A stretch of DNA of 64,000 nt from Lachnospiraceae bacterium (lineage in GTDB: Bacteria > Bacillota_A > Clostridia > Lachnospirales > Lachnospiraceae): assembly GCA_004556565.1 (NCBI GenBank), contig SFGN01000008.1, forward strand, positions 1-64,000, written 5' to 3'. The position numbers were made by a program, and so were the translations under genes. Shown here one piece after another: positions 32,925-41,110 of this stretch. Below the pieces are notes generated by a model. It saw nothing but the letters and a program-made list of their open reading frames with translations, had not been told where the DNA came from and ran no database searches. The number at the start of each line of letters is the position of its first letter. Positions within the stretch are counted from its first letter, which is position 1.

Positions 32925-33320
32925 TTATGCGCTCTTTTTCTTCTCCTGTTTCGCCTGCCATACCAGAGCTTCACGGTTTATATCAATCCAAGCATCCAGA
33001 GATCCATACAGAGCATTGATAGCCAACTTCATTTCCTCAGAGATCAAAAGCTCAAATTGCTCCTGGCACTTGATACGTGCAAGTTCCTGCGCGTGCTCAT
33101 CGAATTGACCCTGTTCCTTGAGTACGTCAACAAAGGTCTGATTGACATTCAGTACACATGACTGGAAAATCTTAAAGGCTTCAGTAGCAAGGGCAATCTG
33201 CTTATCAGTCGCTCCTTGATTTTTAAGATAGCGCAAGAACAGATAGCCTATGGCAGTAATCGCAAGGGGGACCAGGGACTGGAGCGCAGTAGCAATAATC
33301 GTAGTCCAATCTATATTCAT
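32925..33320 (-). CDS. LL-H-family-type holin (131 aa)
   Basis: N-terminal ATALQSLVPLAITAIGYLFL membrane helix (about residues 10-29), then a highly charged helical body with AALATEAFKI-like and a Lys-rich end (KQEKKKSA), the arrangement of phage LL-H holins. It would form the membrane lesion that releases the endolysin. Confidence 0.7.
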   Translation of the reverse strand: MNIDWTTIIATALQSLVPLAITAIGYLFLRYLKNQGATDKQIALATEAFKIFQSCVLNVNQTFVDVLKEQGQFDEHAQELARIKCQEQFELLISEEMKLAINALYGSLDAWIDINREALVWQAKQEKKKSA

Positions 33321-33335
33321 CTTTTTATCCTTTCT

Positions 33336-33623
33336 TTATCCAGCTATATCGTCACCGTCATACATATCAGGAAAGTCCTCTTCAATATCGTCTATAAATG
33401 TATCATCTGTCTTCTTCTTAAAGATAGTATCACTAATACGTTTGAGTATTAAACAACCACACTCAAGCCCAATCACAGTAAAAACAGACTCAATAAGCTG
33501 AGTTTGTTCTATACCGGTTATCATAAAACTGATATATTGCAACACAGTGAAGATACACAGAAAAATTGCTATGAAGATAAGACATTGAGTAGCAAAGCGT
33601 TTAGTTAAACGAGGTGTTTTCAT
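33336..33623 (-). CDS. Small two-helix membrane protein (95 aa)
   Basis: Two hydrophobic segments (about residues 14-35 and 42-60) then an acidic tail (DDIEEDFPDMYDGDD). Between endolysin and holin, so probably a second holin or antiholin. It overlaps the endolysin gene by 4 bases. Confidence 0.6.
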   Translation of the reverse strand: MKTPRLTKRFATQCLIFIAIFLCIFTVLQYISFMITGIEQTQLIESVFTVIGLECGCLILKRISDTIFKKKTDDTFIDDIEEDFPDMYDGDDIAG

Positions 33624-34435
33624 ATAGCTCTAATATATTTTACGGACGCATAACCCGTGCGAGATAGTCCATTGACATATGTAGCTACTTGTACCCACGA
33701 ATCATTATACGGTGTGACAAGTACTTTCATACCTTTACGCAGCACCATTACCTTAGAGGAGGTGGTACTGGGGGCAGTGCGTAGATATACATTACCAGTT
33801 ATTTGCCCATGATATGCCCCATCGGCAGACGGGGTAGAAGGAGCAGTATCTTGTGTCGGGGTATCGTCATATTCAAACTTCTTGGTCATTAAACCGCGAT
33901 AAGTCCACGCGGTAGAAGATAGGCGAGTAACCACACAACCGTAACGCAGCCCTTTTTCTTCAACTACCAGCGGCTCACCGTCAGGCATAAAGCCGCAGAT
34001 AAATCCTACATGGTTAATGCTACTGGGAGCCGATCCTTTAAATACGGCCTCACCTATAACATATTTTCGGGTTATATTCTTAACCGAACCTTTGGACGTA
34101 CAGAACTTGGCATAATTGCCCTTAGCATTGGTGTCTATGTGCAAATAGTAATCACACAAACCCTGACAATCGCACACGATACGCTTCTCAGCCACCCAAT
34201 TCTTTGTAGCAGCCTGATAGTCATGCAGGCTCCACCCGTGCGGCTTATAGTACGAGCGGTATTTACTATTAAGTTTAGATTGTGTACATACAATGCCGGT
34301 CGTACCATATAGATACTCCCACTCACCAGCCGTACCTACCTTTTCAAGCGGAATAAATAACTTCGCACCTTCGGGTACGGATGATTGTTTAGCATGACTC
34401 AATGCCCATGCAATAAACTGTTTTACATTATCCAT
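33620..34435 (-). CDS. Endolysin: NlpC/P60-CHAP-type amidase with SH3 domain (271 aa)
   Basis: The N-terminal about 185 residues contain VCDCQGLCDYYL with the nucleophilic Cys (about residue 91) and INHVGFICG with the His, as in NlpC/P60 or CHAP peptidases that cut peptidoglycan peptides. A Thr/Pro linker (about 195-212) leads to a C-terminal bacterial SH3 domain (GNVYLRTAPSTTSSKVMVL...). No signal peptide, so export depends on the holin. The SH3 domain is homologous to that of the subtilase next door. Confidence 0.85.
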   Translation of the reverse strand: MDNVKQFIAWALSHAKQSSVPEGAKLFIPLEKVGTAGEWEYLYGTTGIVCTQSKLNSKYRSYYKPHGWSLHDYQAATKNWVAEKRIVCDCQGLCDYYLHIDTNAKGNYAKFCTSKGSVKNITRKYVIGEAVFKGSAPSSINHVGFICGFMPDGEPLVVEEKGLRYGCVVTRLSSTAWTYRGLMTKKFEYDDTPTQDTAPSTPSADGAYHGQITGNVYLRTAPSTTSSKVMVLRKGMKVLVTPYNDSWVQVATYVNGLSRTGYASVKYIRAI

Positions 34436-34439
34436 AATA

Positions 34440-35477
34440 TTACACCTCCTTTACATATTTAGTGCTCATATAACCAACTACGCACCTACCATCAATAAAC
34501 GCGGTACATTGATACCAACTATTGTTGTAAGGACATACAATAACAGGCATACCCTTGGGAACTGTTGCCAGAGACACCGTTGCAACGCTTGCACCTTTGC
34601 GCAAACGCACATTGCCCGTAGTTTTAGCACAAATACCATAGGTAGCTTGAATTTCTGTAGTTGCATCCATATAAACGAAACCGTATCCCGTATAGGGATC
34701 ATAGCCCTTTTTATTGAGATCAATACAGTTGTTTTTAAGCGCTTCATATACAGCAGGTTCAGAAGGCCATTCTCCGTGTTGGGTATAGTACTGACTCATA
34801 ATTAAGCCTATCTTACCTGCAACATTAGGAGTACTCATACTGGTGCCCGACATAAACACAGTAGAGCCAGTAGTACTCAAACCTTTAACAGAAACACCTT
34901 CATCGGAAACATCCATCTCCGAATGCCACACAGAGAACTGAGCCTTAGTGCCGTTATCATTTAACGCGGCGACGCATATGGGATCGTGAAAACAACTTGG
35001 CCACATATCCAGCTTCGCTTCGCGACCATCATTGCCAGCAGCTACACACACAGGCACATTTTCATCTACAAGCTGTGAAATGAGCTTGCCTTGCTGTACA
35101 AAGACGGGATTAATAGCACTGCCGCCGCCACCCAGCGACATATTTACGATATACTGGTGCGATGTATCAGCCTTAACGCGTTTAAGCACGTCTGCCAGCG
35201 CAGCGTTGGTGTCGGATACCTTTCCCGTGCCATCTGGAAGAACATTATAGGACAGTATTGTTGCCTCTGGGCACCATTCCAGTAGTTGTCCAGCTACAAA
35301 AGTACCATGACCGTGAGTATCCTTGGCAGGGTAGAGAGGGGAGTATTGTACTCGCCCATTCAACCAACCTACCGGGTTGACGCCACTATCTATAACAGCG
35401 AAAATAATGTTTTTGCCCTTATAGCCTTTGGCGTGGAACACGTTACGCATGGTCTTGTTATAAACCTTAACGTTCAC
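34440..35477 (-). CDS. Subtilisin-like serine protease with C-terminal SH3 domain (345 aa)
   Basis: S8 protease triad: Asp in FAVIDSGVN (about residue 31), His in DTHGHGTFVAG (about 55), oxyanion Asn in AAGNDG, Ser in SGTSMSTPNVAG (about 212). An SH3 domain (VRLRKGASVATVSLATVPKG) forms the last 65 residues and matches the endolysin's. No signal peptide or propeptide is apparent. GTG 35477, with AAAGGAGGT upstream, is chosen; an ATG 12 codons earlier lies in the terminator. It lies directly upstream of the endolysin; possible targets are wall proteins, virion proteins or the lysin itself (inference). Confidence 0.9.
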   Translation of the reverse strand: MNVKVYNKTMRNVFHAKGYKGKNIIFAVIDSGVNPVGWLNGRVQYSPLYPAKDTHGHGTFVAGQLLEWCPEATILSYNVLPDGTGKVSDTNAALADVLKRVKADTSHQYIVNMSLGGGGSAINPVFVQQGKLISQLVDENVPVCVAAGNDGREAKLDMWPSCFHDPICVAALNDNGTKAQFSVWHSEMDVSDEGVSVKGLSTTGSTVFMSGTSMSTPNVAGKIGLIMSQYYTQHGEWPSEPAVYEALKNNCIDLNKKGYDPYTGYGFVYMDATTEIQATYGICAKTTGNVRLRKGASVATVSLATVPKGMPVIVCPYNNSWYQCTAFIDGRCVVGYMSTKYVKEV

Positions 35478-35500
35478 CTGTACCTCCTTTTCACGACATA

Positions 35501-35532
35501 TAAAAGCGGGCATCCGATATGGACGCCCGCTT
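35501..35532 (-). terminator. Terminator downstream of the signal-peptide protein
   Basis: On the - strand AAGCGGGC (35525-35532)/GCCCGCTT (35504-35511) with a further GTCC/GGAT-like extension, followed by TTTA. It separates the secreted-protein gene from the subtilase. Confidence 0.7.
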
Positions 35533-35548
35533 GTTTTGTTTTTGGAGA

Positions 35549-36379
35549 TTAAAACTTAATACCGAAGAACTCAAGAAGCTGAACCCACAGGGGAGCCTCA
35601 CCGGTCTTGGGGATTGACAGAGTTGTTATATTGACTACGCATTCCTCGCCCCAGCACAGAGACTTGGCGGTTTCACAGTAGTTACCGAAGTTCTTAATTA
35701 TATTGGCGTTATTCATGCAGATACGATAATTCTCTATATCGTCCACAGTAATGCCCAACGCATTCAGACCGGCAATAGCCTTTTCGTATACCGCTACGGT
35801 CATAGCGTTCTTATTAATCTTAGTTTCGCCAAAGTAGACATCGCTTACCATGCCGTTAGTGGCATTACGGATAAAGGTATACTCGCCCAGCACAACCCGG
35901 TCAGAATCCTCGGCGGTGACGATAGCCGTCCCCTTATAGCTACATTCAGTTACATCACTGCCAGACTTGAGTACAACCTTGACGGCGGGATTAGCGCCAG
36001 TAACCTTAGCGGAGAAGATGGGGGCATTAATCCCACCAACCGCATCTTCCACAAACTCGGTAGTAGCCACCTGGGCAATTTGTGCAAGGTCAGTCAGCTT
36101 ATAGTCCTCGGCGGTAAAAGCGTTTGCTATCGCCTTAATAGATGTCTCGCCAAGCGCATAACCGCTAAAGTATACGGTTTCACCAACTTTGGCAGTCTTG
36201 TTCTGGGCAATACGGTACACATCGCCATTGAGACCTTCCAACTTTTCCAGCTTGTACAGAATCACATTGTACTGATCGCAAGTATTAGTCTGAGCTACTT
36301 CATTCCAGTCAAACGCAAACGCGCTGGTCATCACCAGCACCATTATCAGAGTTAGAATGATAGATAGATATTTTTTCAT
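35549..36379 (-). CDS. Secreted protein with Sec signal peptide (276 aa)
   Basis: MKKYLSIILTLIMVLVMTSAFAF is a clear Sec signal peptide (KK, hydrophobic core, AFA cleavage site near residue 22). The mature part is beta-rich, with four cysteines grouped near the end (YRICMNN, NYCETAKSLCWGEEC). The C-terminus IPKTGEAPLWVQLLEFFG resembles a degraded sortase signal (LPxTG plus hydrophobic segment), but the basic tail is absent. It has its own SD (AAAGGAAAG) and terminator in the late operon. It may modify the surface of infected or lysogenic cells (inference). Confidence 0.75.
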   Translation of the reverse strand: MKKYLSIILTLIMVLVMTSAFAFDWNEVAQTNTCDQYNVILYKLEKLEGLNGDVYRIAQNKTAKVGETVYFSGYALGETSIKAIANAFTAEDYKLTDLAQIAQVATTEFVEDAVGGINAPIFSAKVTGANPAVKVVLKSGSDVTECSYKGTAIVTAEDSDRVVLGEYTFIRNATNGMVSDVYFGETKINKNAMTVAVYEKAIAGLNALGITVDDIENYRICMNNANIIKNFGNYCETAKSLCWGEECVVNITTLSIPKTGEAPLWVQLLEFFGIKF

Positions 36380-36400
36380 ATATAATGCTTTCCTTTCTTT

Positions 36401-36738
36401 TTAGAGTTTTATGCAGCGGTTCTCGAACTTCTTATATGCATCGAGGTACACTTCGTTTTTGTCGCCGTTGAAGGTAACCTCGTAATACATACCATCGGGG
36501 AGTGTAGTGGATACAAGTGCCTTCCAATTCTGGAGGGTCTTGCAGTGCCAAACAACATAGGTATCAGTTTTGTTCCGTCATTTATCAATTCGACATCCGT
36601 TACCGATTCATCTGTATTGCCATTCCAAAAATCAATAACTTTATCTGCTAATAAATCATCAAGGGTATTAGTTATTTCTACCCCAATAGTGAAAAAGCCA
36701 TTAAATTGGTTCTTCAGTCGTGACGTCTATCCTGGCAT
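36401..36738 (-). pseudogene. Frameshifted tail-module gene with early TAG
   Basis: ATG at 36738, behind AAAGGGG, is followed by TAG as codon 4, then a clear coding frame (TIGVEITNTLDDLLADKV, VIDFWNGNTDESV) that shifts by -1 at an A-run about 36566-36576 into a second clear frame (LQNWKALVSTTLPDGMYYEV) ending with TAA 36401-36403. One missing A and the TAG thus break an otherwise coherent about 110-residue protein. A sequencing error could explain the shift but not both changes. Confidence 0.65.
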
Positions 36739-37099
36739 AGCCGCCCCTTTCGTGTACATTTCCCTGACCGTTTATCGTGCAGTTGCATGTGACGGTATAC
36801 TCGTAGTCCGGACCGTGATTTATGCAGTTTACAGCAGTCCTCACGCACTTGTTGTTCACGAATATGCCGTACTTCTCGTTTCCGCCCATGATGGGACTCA
36901 TCTTTGTATGCAGTATTATGGTACTGCCCTGCCTCACCTTGTACGTGCCCAGTTCCGTTATGACCTCCCCGTCTACAGCCACATACCTTTCACCAAACAG
37001 GCCAGAATTATCAAAGCTTCCTGTAAGCGTCAGCGTGACCATCTTGACTATTTTCCTCATCATCATCCTGCGTCTTAGTGCGTACTGTATAGGCATCAT
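36701..37099 (-). CDS. Tail-module hypothetical protein (132 aa)
   Basis: ATG 37099 overlaps the upstream stop. A short basic N-terminus (MMPIQYALRRRMMMRK) leads into a beta-rich domain with four cysteines (NKCVRT, VNCINH, VTCNCT). Its position among fibre genes suggests a virion or cell-surface part. No family recognised. Confidence 0.6.
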   Translation of the reverse strand: MMPIQYALRRRMMMRKIVKMVTLTLTGSFDNSGLFGERYVAVDGEVITELGTYKVRQGSTIILHTKMSPIMGGNEKYGIFVNNKCVRTAVNCINHGPDYEYTVTCNCTINGQGNVHERGGYARIDVTTEEPI

Positions 37100-37398
37100 G
37101 CGCTCACCACTTCCTGTACCACCCAAACGCCGTTGAGTACATCAAACTCATAAGTCTTTGATGCTTCAATTGTCGGGGCCGCGCCTAAGAATGTACCCGC
37201 AAAGGATACGGATGCGCTTGAACCCGTGGTAAACTTACCATGCGCCCATCCAGTAGCAGGGGGCGTAAACGCGTATGTTCCCACAGTAACGGCAACATTA
37301 TAAATCGTATTGTTGGCCAAAGCAGTTCCGCTGTCGGGAAGTATTGTTGTAGTGATGGGTGCAGCTTGCAAACCCGTTCCAGTCACTTGATACATCAT
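37096..37398 (-). CDS. Small beta-rich tail-fibre accessory protein (100 aa)
   Basis: SD GGGGTGAT upstream. Ala/Thr/Gly-rich with NNTIYNVAVTVGTYAF and a terminal EFDVLNGVWVVQEV, a composition usual in phage fibre or baseplate add-ons. It overlaps the next gene by 4 bases. Confidence 0.6.
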   Translation of the reverse strand: MMYQVTGTGLQAAPITTTILPDSGTALANNTIYNVAVTVGTYAFTPPATGWAHGKFTTGSSASVSFAGTFLGAAPTIEASKTYEFDVLNGVWVVQEVVSA

Positions 37399-37402
37399 AT
37401 TA

Positions 37403-37864
37403 TCACCCCATTATTAAAACATTGATAGTTAAATCGTTCGTTGGCGGCGTTGTAACGGTGCTTTGAAACGTCAATGCGTTGTAAGACTGTTTGGCGCAAT
37501 ATATGCCGGTTCTAAGATATTCTTCCATACTGTTAATATCCGGGCTAATAATAACTTTATTCCTCAGTCTCACACCGTCTACAGATACAGCCTGCGTTAT
37601 ACTATAATCGCCAACCACCCAATCAGTAGCCACTAATGTTGCAGTTGTTTCTACAATAGGGGCTTGGTAGTCTGTGCCAGCTTCCGCCAGTTGCACATTT
37701 GTACCATTGCCTTTTAGTAATCCGGTCAAATTAGTTTGCGTCTCGGTAGTGATCTCGTTAGGACCAGCAGGACCAGCAGGACCTTGGGGTCCAGATTTTC
37801 CCTGCATGACCGTTACTTCTTGCCACTCACCAGTAGGAGGGTCTTTAATTTTCAGAATTGCCAT
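37403..37864 (-). CDS. Tail-fibre protein with short collagen-like motif (153 aa)
   Basis: N-terminus MAILKIKDPPTGEWQEV followed by a short collagen-type segment (GKSGPQGPAGPAGP, about residues 22-35), then a C-terminal domain (LTGLLKGNGTNVQLAEAGTD to the end) shared with the proteins at 39158-39649 and 39660-40550. Likely trimeric fibre segment. SD GAAAGGAT upstream. Confidence 0.75.
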   Translation of the reverse strand: MAILKIKDPPTGEWQEVTVMQGKSGPQGPAGPAGPNEITTETQTNLTGLLKGNGTNVQLAEAGTDYQAPIVETTATLVATDWVVGDYSITQAVSVDGVRLRNKVIISPDINSMEEYLRTGIYCAKQSYNALTFQSTVTTPPTNDLTINVLIMG

Positions 37865-37975
37865 ATAAATCCTTTCCTGTAAATAAACACAAGGCGTTGA
37901 TTATATAGTTCAGCACTCAAAGCCACACTTAATCTAAACCTTATTTGTAATAGAGCACGTTTTATGCGATTGCTA

Positions 37976-38197
37976 CTATCTCAACTCACATATCGAAACA
38001 GCATCCGCAGGGTCATAAAGCAATGGGTCAGCGGGCTGGATAGCAATATAAACGTTGTACCGCTTATGGGTAATGCTGCGGTTATGGTCTGCCCATTTAT
38101 TCGCCTCCGTTATACTATATCTTCCACATAAGTATAGGTGGAAGACGATGGATAGTTTGTTGCACTTGTATATGCGCTCAAGCTGCCGACAGGTCAA
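37976..38197 (-). CDS. Possible small protein (73 aa)
   Basis: A TTG-started frame with AAGG 11-12 bases upstream; Cys- and Arg-rich with SITEANKWADHNRSIT and an ordered C-terminal IAIQPADPLLYDPAD. It fills most of a 362-base gap between fibre genes. It could be a real accessory gene, or remains of a fibre gene. Two TAG codons in a row end it. The rest of the gap (37869-37975) is AT-rich leader. Confidence 0.4.
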   Translation of the reverse strand: MTCRQLERIYKCNKLSIVFHLYLCGRYSITEANKWADHNRSITHKRYNVYIAIQPADPLLYDPADAVSICELR

Positions 38198-38231
38198 AGT
38201 ATAAAGAACCTTACGGCTTCTTTCTCGTGTT

Positions 38232-39158
38232 TTAGCCAGTATGCCCGTAGTTTATAGTTGCATTTGTCGCGCCCCAAGGCGCATTTGCTACCGCGCCCTC
38301 TGCCCACGGTACGTTGATGGTGGTTAGGTTGATACAACCGACAAATGCGCTGTCCCCTATGTTTTCTGGCGTACCTTCAAAAATCAGTGAAACCAAGCTT
38401 GAGCACTCCGCAAACGCCCTATTGCCAATATTAGTAATTCCGCTCGGTAGGGTGGTTAAGGCCAAGTTGGTGCACGCCACAAACGCATAATCATCAATAT
38501 TAGTAATTCCGCTCGGTAGGGTGGTTAAAGCCAAGTTGGTGCACGCCGCAAACGCACTATTGCCAATATTAGTAATTCCGCTCGGTAGGGTGGTTAAGGC
38601 TAAGTTGGTGCACTCCGCAAACGTACCACCGCTAATATTAGTAATTCCGCTCGGTAGGGTGGTTAAGGCCAAGTTGGTGCAATACTCAAATGCATTACTA
38701 CCAATATTAGTAATTCCGCTCGGTAAGGTGGTTAAGGCTAAGCTTGAGCAACTCCCAAATACACCTTGACCAATATTAGTAATTCCGTTCGGTAAGGTGG
38801 TTAAGGCTAAGCTTATGCAATATGAAAACGCATAATCACCAATATTAGTAATTCCGCTCGGTAAGGTGGTTAAGGCTAAGCTTGTGCAATCTGAAAATGC
38901 AAAAGCACCAATATTAGTAATTCCGCTCGGTAAGGTGGTTAAGGCTAAGCTTGAGCAACCTGAAAATGCACCTTGACCAATATTAGTAATTCCGTTCGGT
39001 AAGGTGGTTAAGGCTAAGCTTGAGCAACCTGAAAATGCGCCGTCCCTTATAGTCTCATACCCGTACATTTTTGCATCAATAAGTTGTCCATTCGAGTTAT
39101 AGATTTCCTCTATATAAGGTTTAGTTGCACCAGCCGGGAATCTTGATATAATGCCCAT
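38232..39158 (-). CDS. BspA-type leucine-rich repeat tail protein (308 aa)
   Basis: After a short N-terminus (IISRFPAGATKPYIEE) the protein is about ten copies of a 23-residue unit, consensus AFxxCxSLALTTLPSGITNIG, the LRR_5/BspA pattern; the last unit reads SLIFEGTPENIG. The unit is a 69-bp DNA repeat from about 38390 to 39045, nearly identical between copies. BspA-like repeats mediate adhesion, so host or mucin binding by the tail is a likely role. Copy number could change by recombination. Confidence 0.88.
   Translation of the reverse strand: MGIISRFPAGATKPYIEEIYNSNGQLIDAKMYGYETIRDGAFSGCSSLALTTLPNGITNIGQGAFSGCSSLALTTLPSGITNIGAFAFSDCTSLALTTLPSGITNIGDYAFSYCISLALTTLPNGITNIGQGVFGSCSSLALTTLPSGITNIGSNAFEYCTNLALTTLPSGITNISGGTFAECTNLALTTLPSGITNIGNSAFAACTNLALTTLPSGITNIDDYAFVACTNLALTTLPSGITNIGNRAFAECSSLVSLIFEGTPENIGDSAFVGCINLTTINVPWAEGAVANAPWGATNATINYGHTG
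38390..39045 (-). repeat. Tandem 69-bp repeats (about ten) inside the LRR gene
   Basis: Each unit contains the string CCAATATTAGTAATTCCG (+ strand, with CTAATATT in one copy), then CTCGGTA(A/G)GGTGGTTAA; variable bases lie between units. Not a CRISPR: the units are coding, in phase and have no independent spacers. Confidence 0.95.
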
Positions 39159-39649
39159 TAGCTAAACCTCCTTATGATTATAGGCAGGTCAATTGTAGGC
39201 GCGGTTGTCGCTTTTAGCGTCACCGTTCCGTTGCCACTGCCCGTGGCTCGTATTTGCGCTGCCGTTGCCGCTGCGTACTGTTCATCCGTGGCGGTGTCGC
39301 TTAGCCCGATTTCCAGTTTTGAATCAGCCATAACGCCAGTAACGGACAGCGTTATAGTATTATCGCTCCACGCAGACGCGGAGGCCGTGACAACGGTATC
39401 CACAACAGGGGTAGCATAATCCGTGCCCGCTACCGCTTGTGTCATCTTACCATTGTCACCCTTTAGCATTCCGGTTAACGTAGTAGACGTATTAGCGCTG
39501 ATACTTAACGCATTAGCAATGTCTTCAGGAGTTGTAGGCGTACCATCCGGCACTATCCACACCGTAGTTCTATGGTCAGTAGGTTCAGTAGTGCCTACAT
39601 ATACTCCATTAGTGGAGCCACCACCAGCTCCTACATTAAAAATAGCCAT
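39158..39649 (-). CDS. Tail-fibre protein with shared C-terminal domain (163 aa)
   Basis: N-terminus MAIFNVGAGGGSTNGVYVGT and a WIVPDG motif typical of fibre connectors, then the domain LTGMLKGDNGKMTQAVAGTD through PTIDLPIIIRR, which aligns along its length with the ends of the 37403 and 39660 proteins. It overlaps the LRR gene by one base and may anchor it. Confidence 0.75.
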   Translation of the reverse strand: MAIFNVGAGGGSTNGVYVGTTEPTDHRTTVWIVPDGTPTTPEDIANALSISANTSTTLTGMLKGDNGKMTQAVAGTDYATPVVDTVVTASASAWSDNTITLSVTGVMADSKLEIGLSDTATDEQYAAATAAQIRATGSGNGTVTLKATTAPTIDLPIIIRRFS

Positions 39650-39659
39650 ATTATCACCT

Positions 39660-40550
39660 TTATCCTAAAATAATAATATCAACGATTAATGCCACAGTTG
39701 GTACGGTTTCACAAACAAATGTTAAACTGTCAGTAGCTTGTGCAATTGCCTCAACCACAGCAGTATAATAATCTTCGCTGGAGGTATTTTGCGGCATAAC
39801 CAGTATGTTATTGGTTGTTGTTACGCCAGTGACGGTTACGGTTTGAGATTTATCACTCCAACCCGCCACAGTCAATGTGGCGGTTGTTGAGATAGCAGGG
39901 GCTGCATAATCCACGCCAGTTTGTGCCGCAGACAACGCACCCGAACCATCGCCTTTAACAATGCCGCTTATAGTGATTTTGTCCTGCTTGGTTGCACTCT
40001 GAGGTACATCTAACAATGTGCGCATATCCGCTGCGGACTTTGTACTAAGCATACCATCCGTGCCAGTTACAACAACCTGATCGGCCACCGTGCCAATTTT
40101 ACCATCATTGGTTATACTGCCATGCGTATGATTTTCCACCGCAAAATCCGCAGCCTTCTTGCCACTATCCGCCACGTTGCCGTCTGTTGTGAGTGAGGCC
40201 AGATTGCCGCTGGTTGCACTTGGTACTTTATCAATCTTACCGCTTACATTGCCGGGGTCAAACGTAGACAATTCTTCCCACGTATGTACACCATCACCAC
40301 GGCGCACCTCGCCTGTATCAGACGCCCCGCCAAAATCATTCGCACGTAGCACAGTGGTGTCCGCAGCCCATTCAGCGGAGGTTTTTACAATAAAAGACGC
40401 CTTCTGTTTTAAGAAAGCGTCTATGATTTGCATATTGCTGGTTGATGTTGCACCCGCCAGATTCTCGACAAAGGTACTGCCGGTCATATCGCCATCAGAC
40501 CCCAGCGGGTCAAACAGCATCAACGCAGCGTATTCACTTGTTGAACTCAT
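39660..40550 (-). CDS. Tail fibre protein (296 aa)
   Basis: Contains ADTTVLRANDFGGASDTGEV, RRGDGVHTWEEL and ENHTHGSITNDGKIG, segments common in phage fibre/hyaluronidase-like shafts, then the C-terminal domain (ISGIVKGDGSGALSAAQTGVD onward) shared with two downstream proteins. SD AAAGGTGG upstream of the ATG. Confidence 0.8.
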   Translation of the reverse strand: MSSTSEYAALMLFDPLGSDGDMTGSTFVENLAGATSTSNMQIIDAFLKQKASFIVKTSAEWAADTTVLRANDFGGASDTGEVRRGDGVHTWEELSTFDPGNVSGKIDKVPSATSGNLASLTTDGNVADSGKKAADFAVENHTHGSITNDGKIGTVADQVVVTGTDGMLSTKSAADMRTLLDVPQSATKQDKITISGIVKGDGSGALSAAQTGVDYAAPAISTTATLTVAGWSDKSQTVTVTGVTTTNNILVMPQNTSSEDYYTAVVEAIAQATDSLTFVCETVPTVALIVDIIILG

Positions 40551-40562
40551 ATGTCACCACCT

Positions 40563-41096
40563 TTAAGTGATTTCTTCGTAGCACCAATCCCGCAGCAACA
40601 TGGTAGTGTTGCCTATGGCAAAATCAGTATACTCCCGCAGGTAAACGGGCGTGATACATTTAGTATTCACCAATCGAGAGGTGTCTATATCTGCCACCCG
40701 CAAGGTCATGCTAACAGGCATCAATAGCTCCAGCCGCGACTCGTCTATATCCAGAGTCCGCAACACCGCAGGCATCGTGTACAGTAAACCCAGTGTAGAC
40801 GTATCCCAGCTCACATGGCGCAGGGTAGGGGAGAACGATGCCGCAATTAACAGCCTGCTGCTATCCCAATCTTCATGCTTTGCTGTGACTGTAAACCATA
40901 ACTGCATTATCAACTTATCAACTGCATGGTCGATATGCCACAGTACCATATTGGTCACGTCAAGGAACTTTTCAATTGTAACCTTGATGCGGGAGCAAGT
41001 CTTATCTAATGTGATGTTAGAACGAGCAACTAACGCATCTAAATTTACCGCAATACGCTGTGCTGCTACGTCCAAATAAACTCGTATCCGCTCCAC
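40563..41096 (-). CDS. Hypothetical baseplate/tail protein (177 aa)
   Basis: Rich in short repeated strands of the form (V/I)xxDxSRLxx (DWDSSRLLIA, DIDESRLELL, DIDTSRLVN), suggesting a small beta-solenoid. Position between fibre genes. No family recognised. Confidence 0.65.
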   Translation of the reverse strand: MERIRVYLDVAAQRIAVNLDALVARSNITLDKTCSRIKVTIEKFLDVTNMVLWHIDHAVDKLIMQLWFTVTAKHEDWDSSRLLIAASFSPTLRHVSWDTSTLGLLYTMPAVLRTLDIDESRLELLMPVSMTLRVADIDTSRLVNTKCITPVYLREYTDFAIGNTTMLLRDWCYEEIT

Positions 41097-41110
41097 AGCG
41101 CATCACCGCC

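Noticed and set aside
38390..39045. CRISPR-like array of regular repeats
   Set aside because: The repeats are an in-frame 23-residue leucine-rich repeat with no independent spacers and no cas genes nearby.
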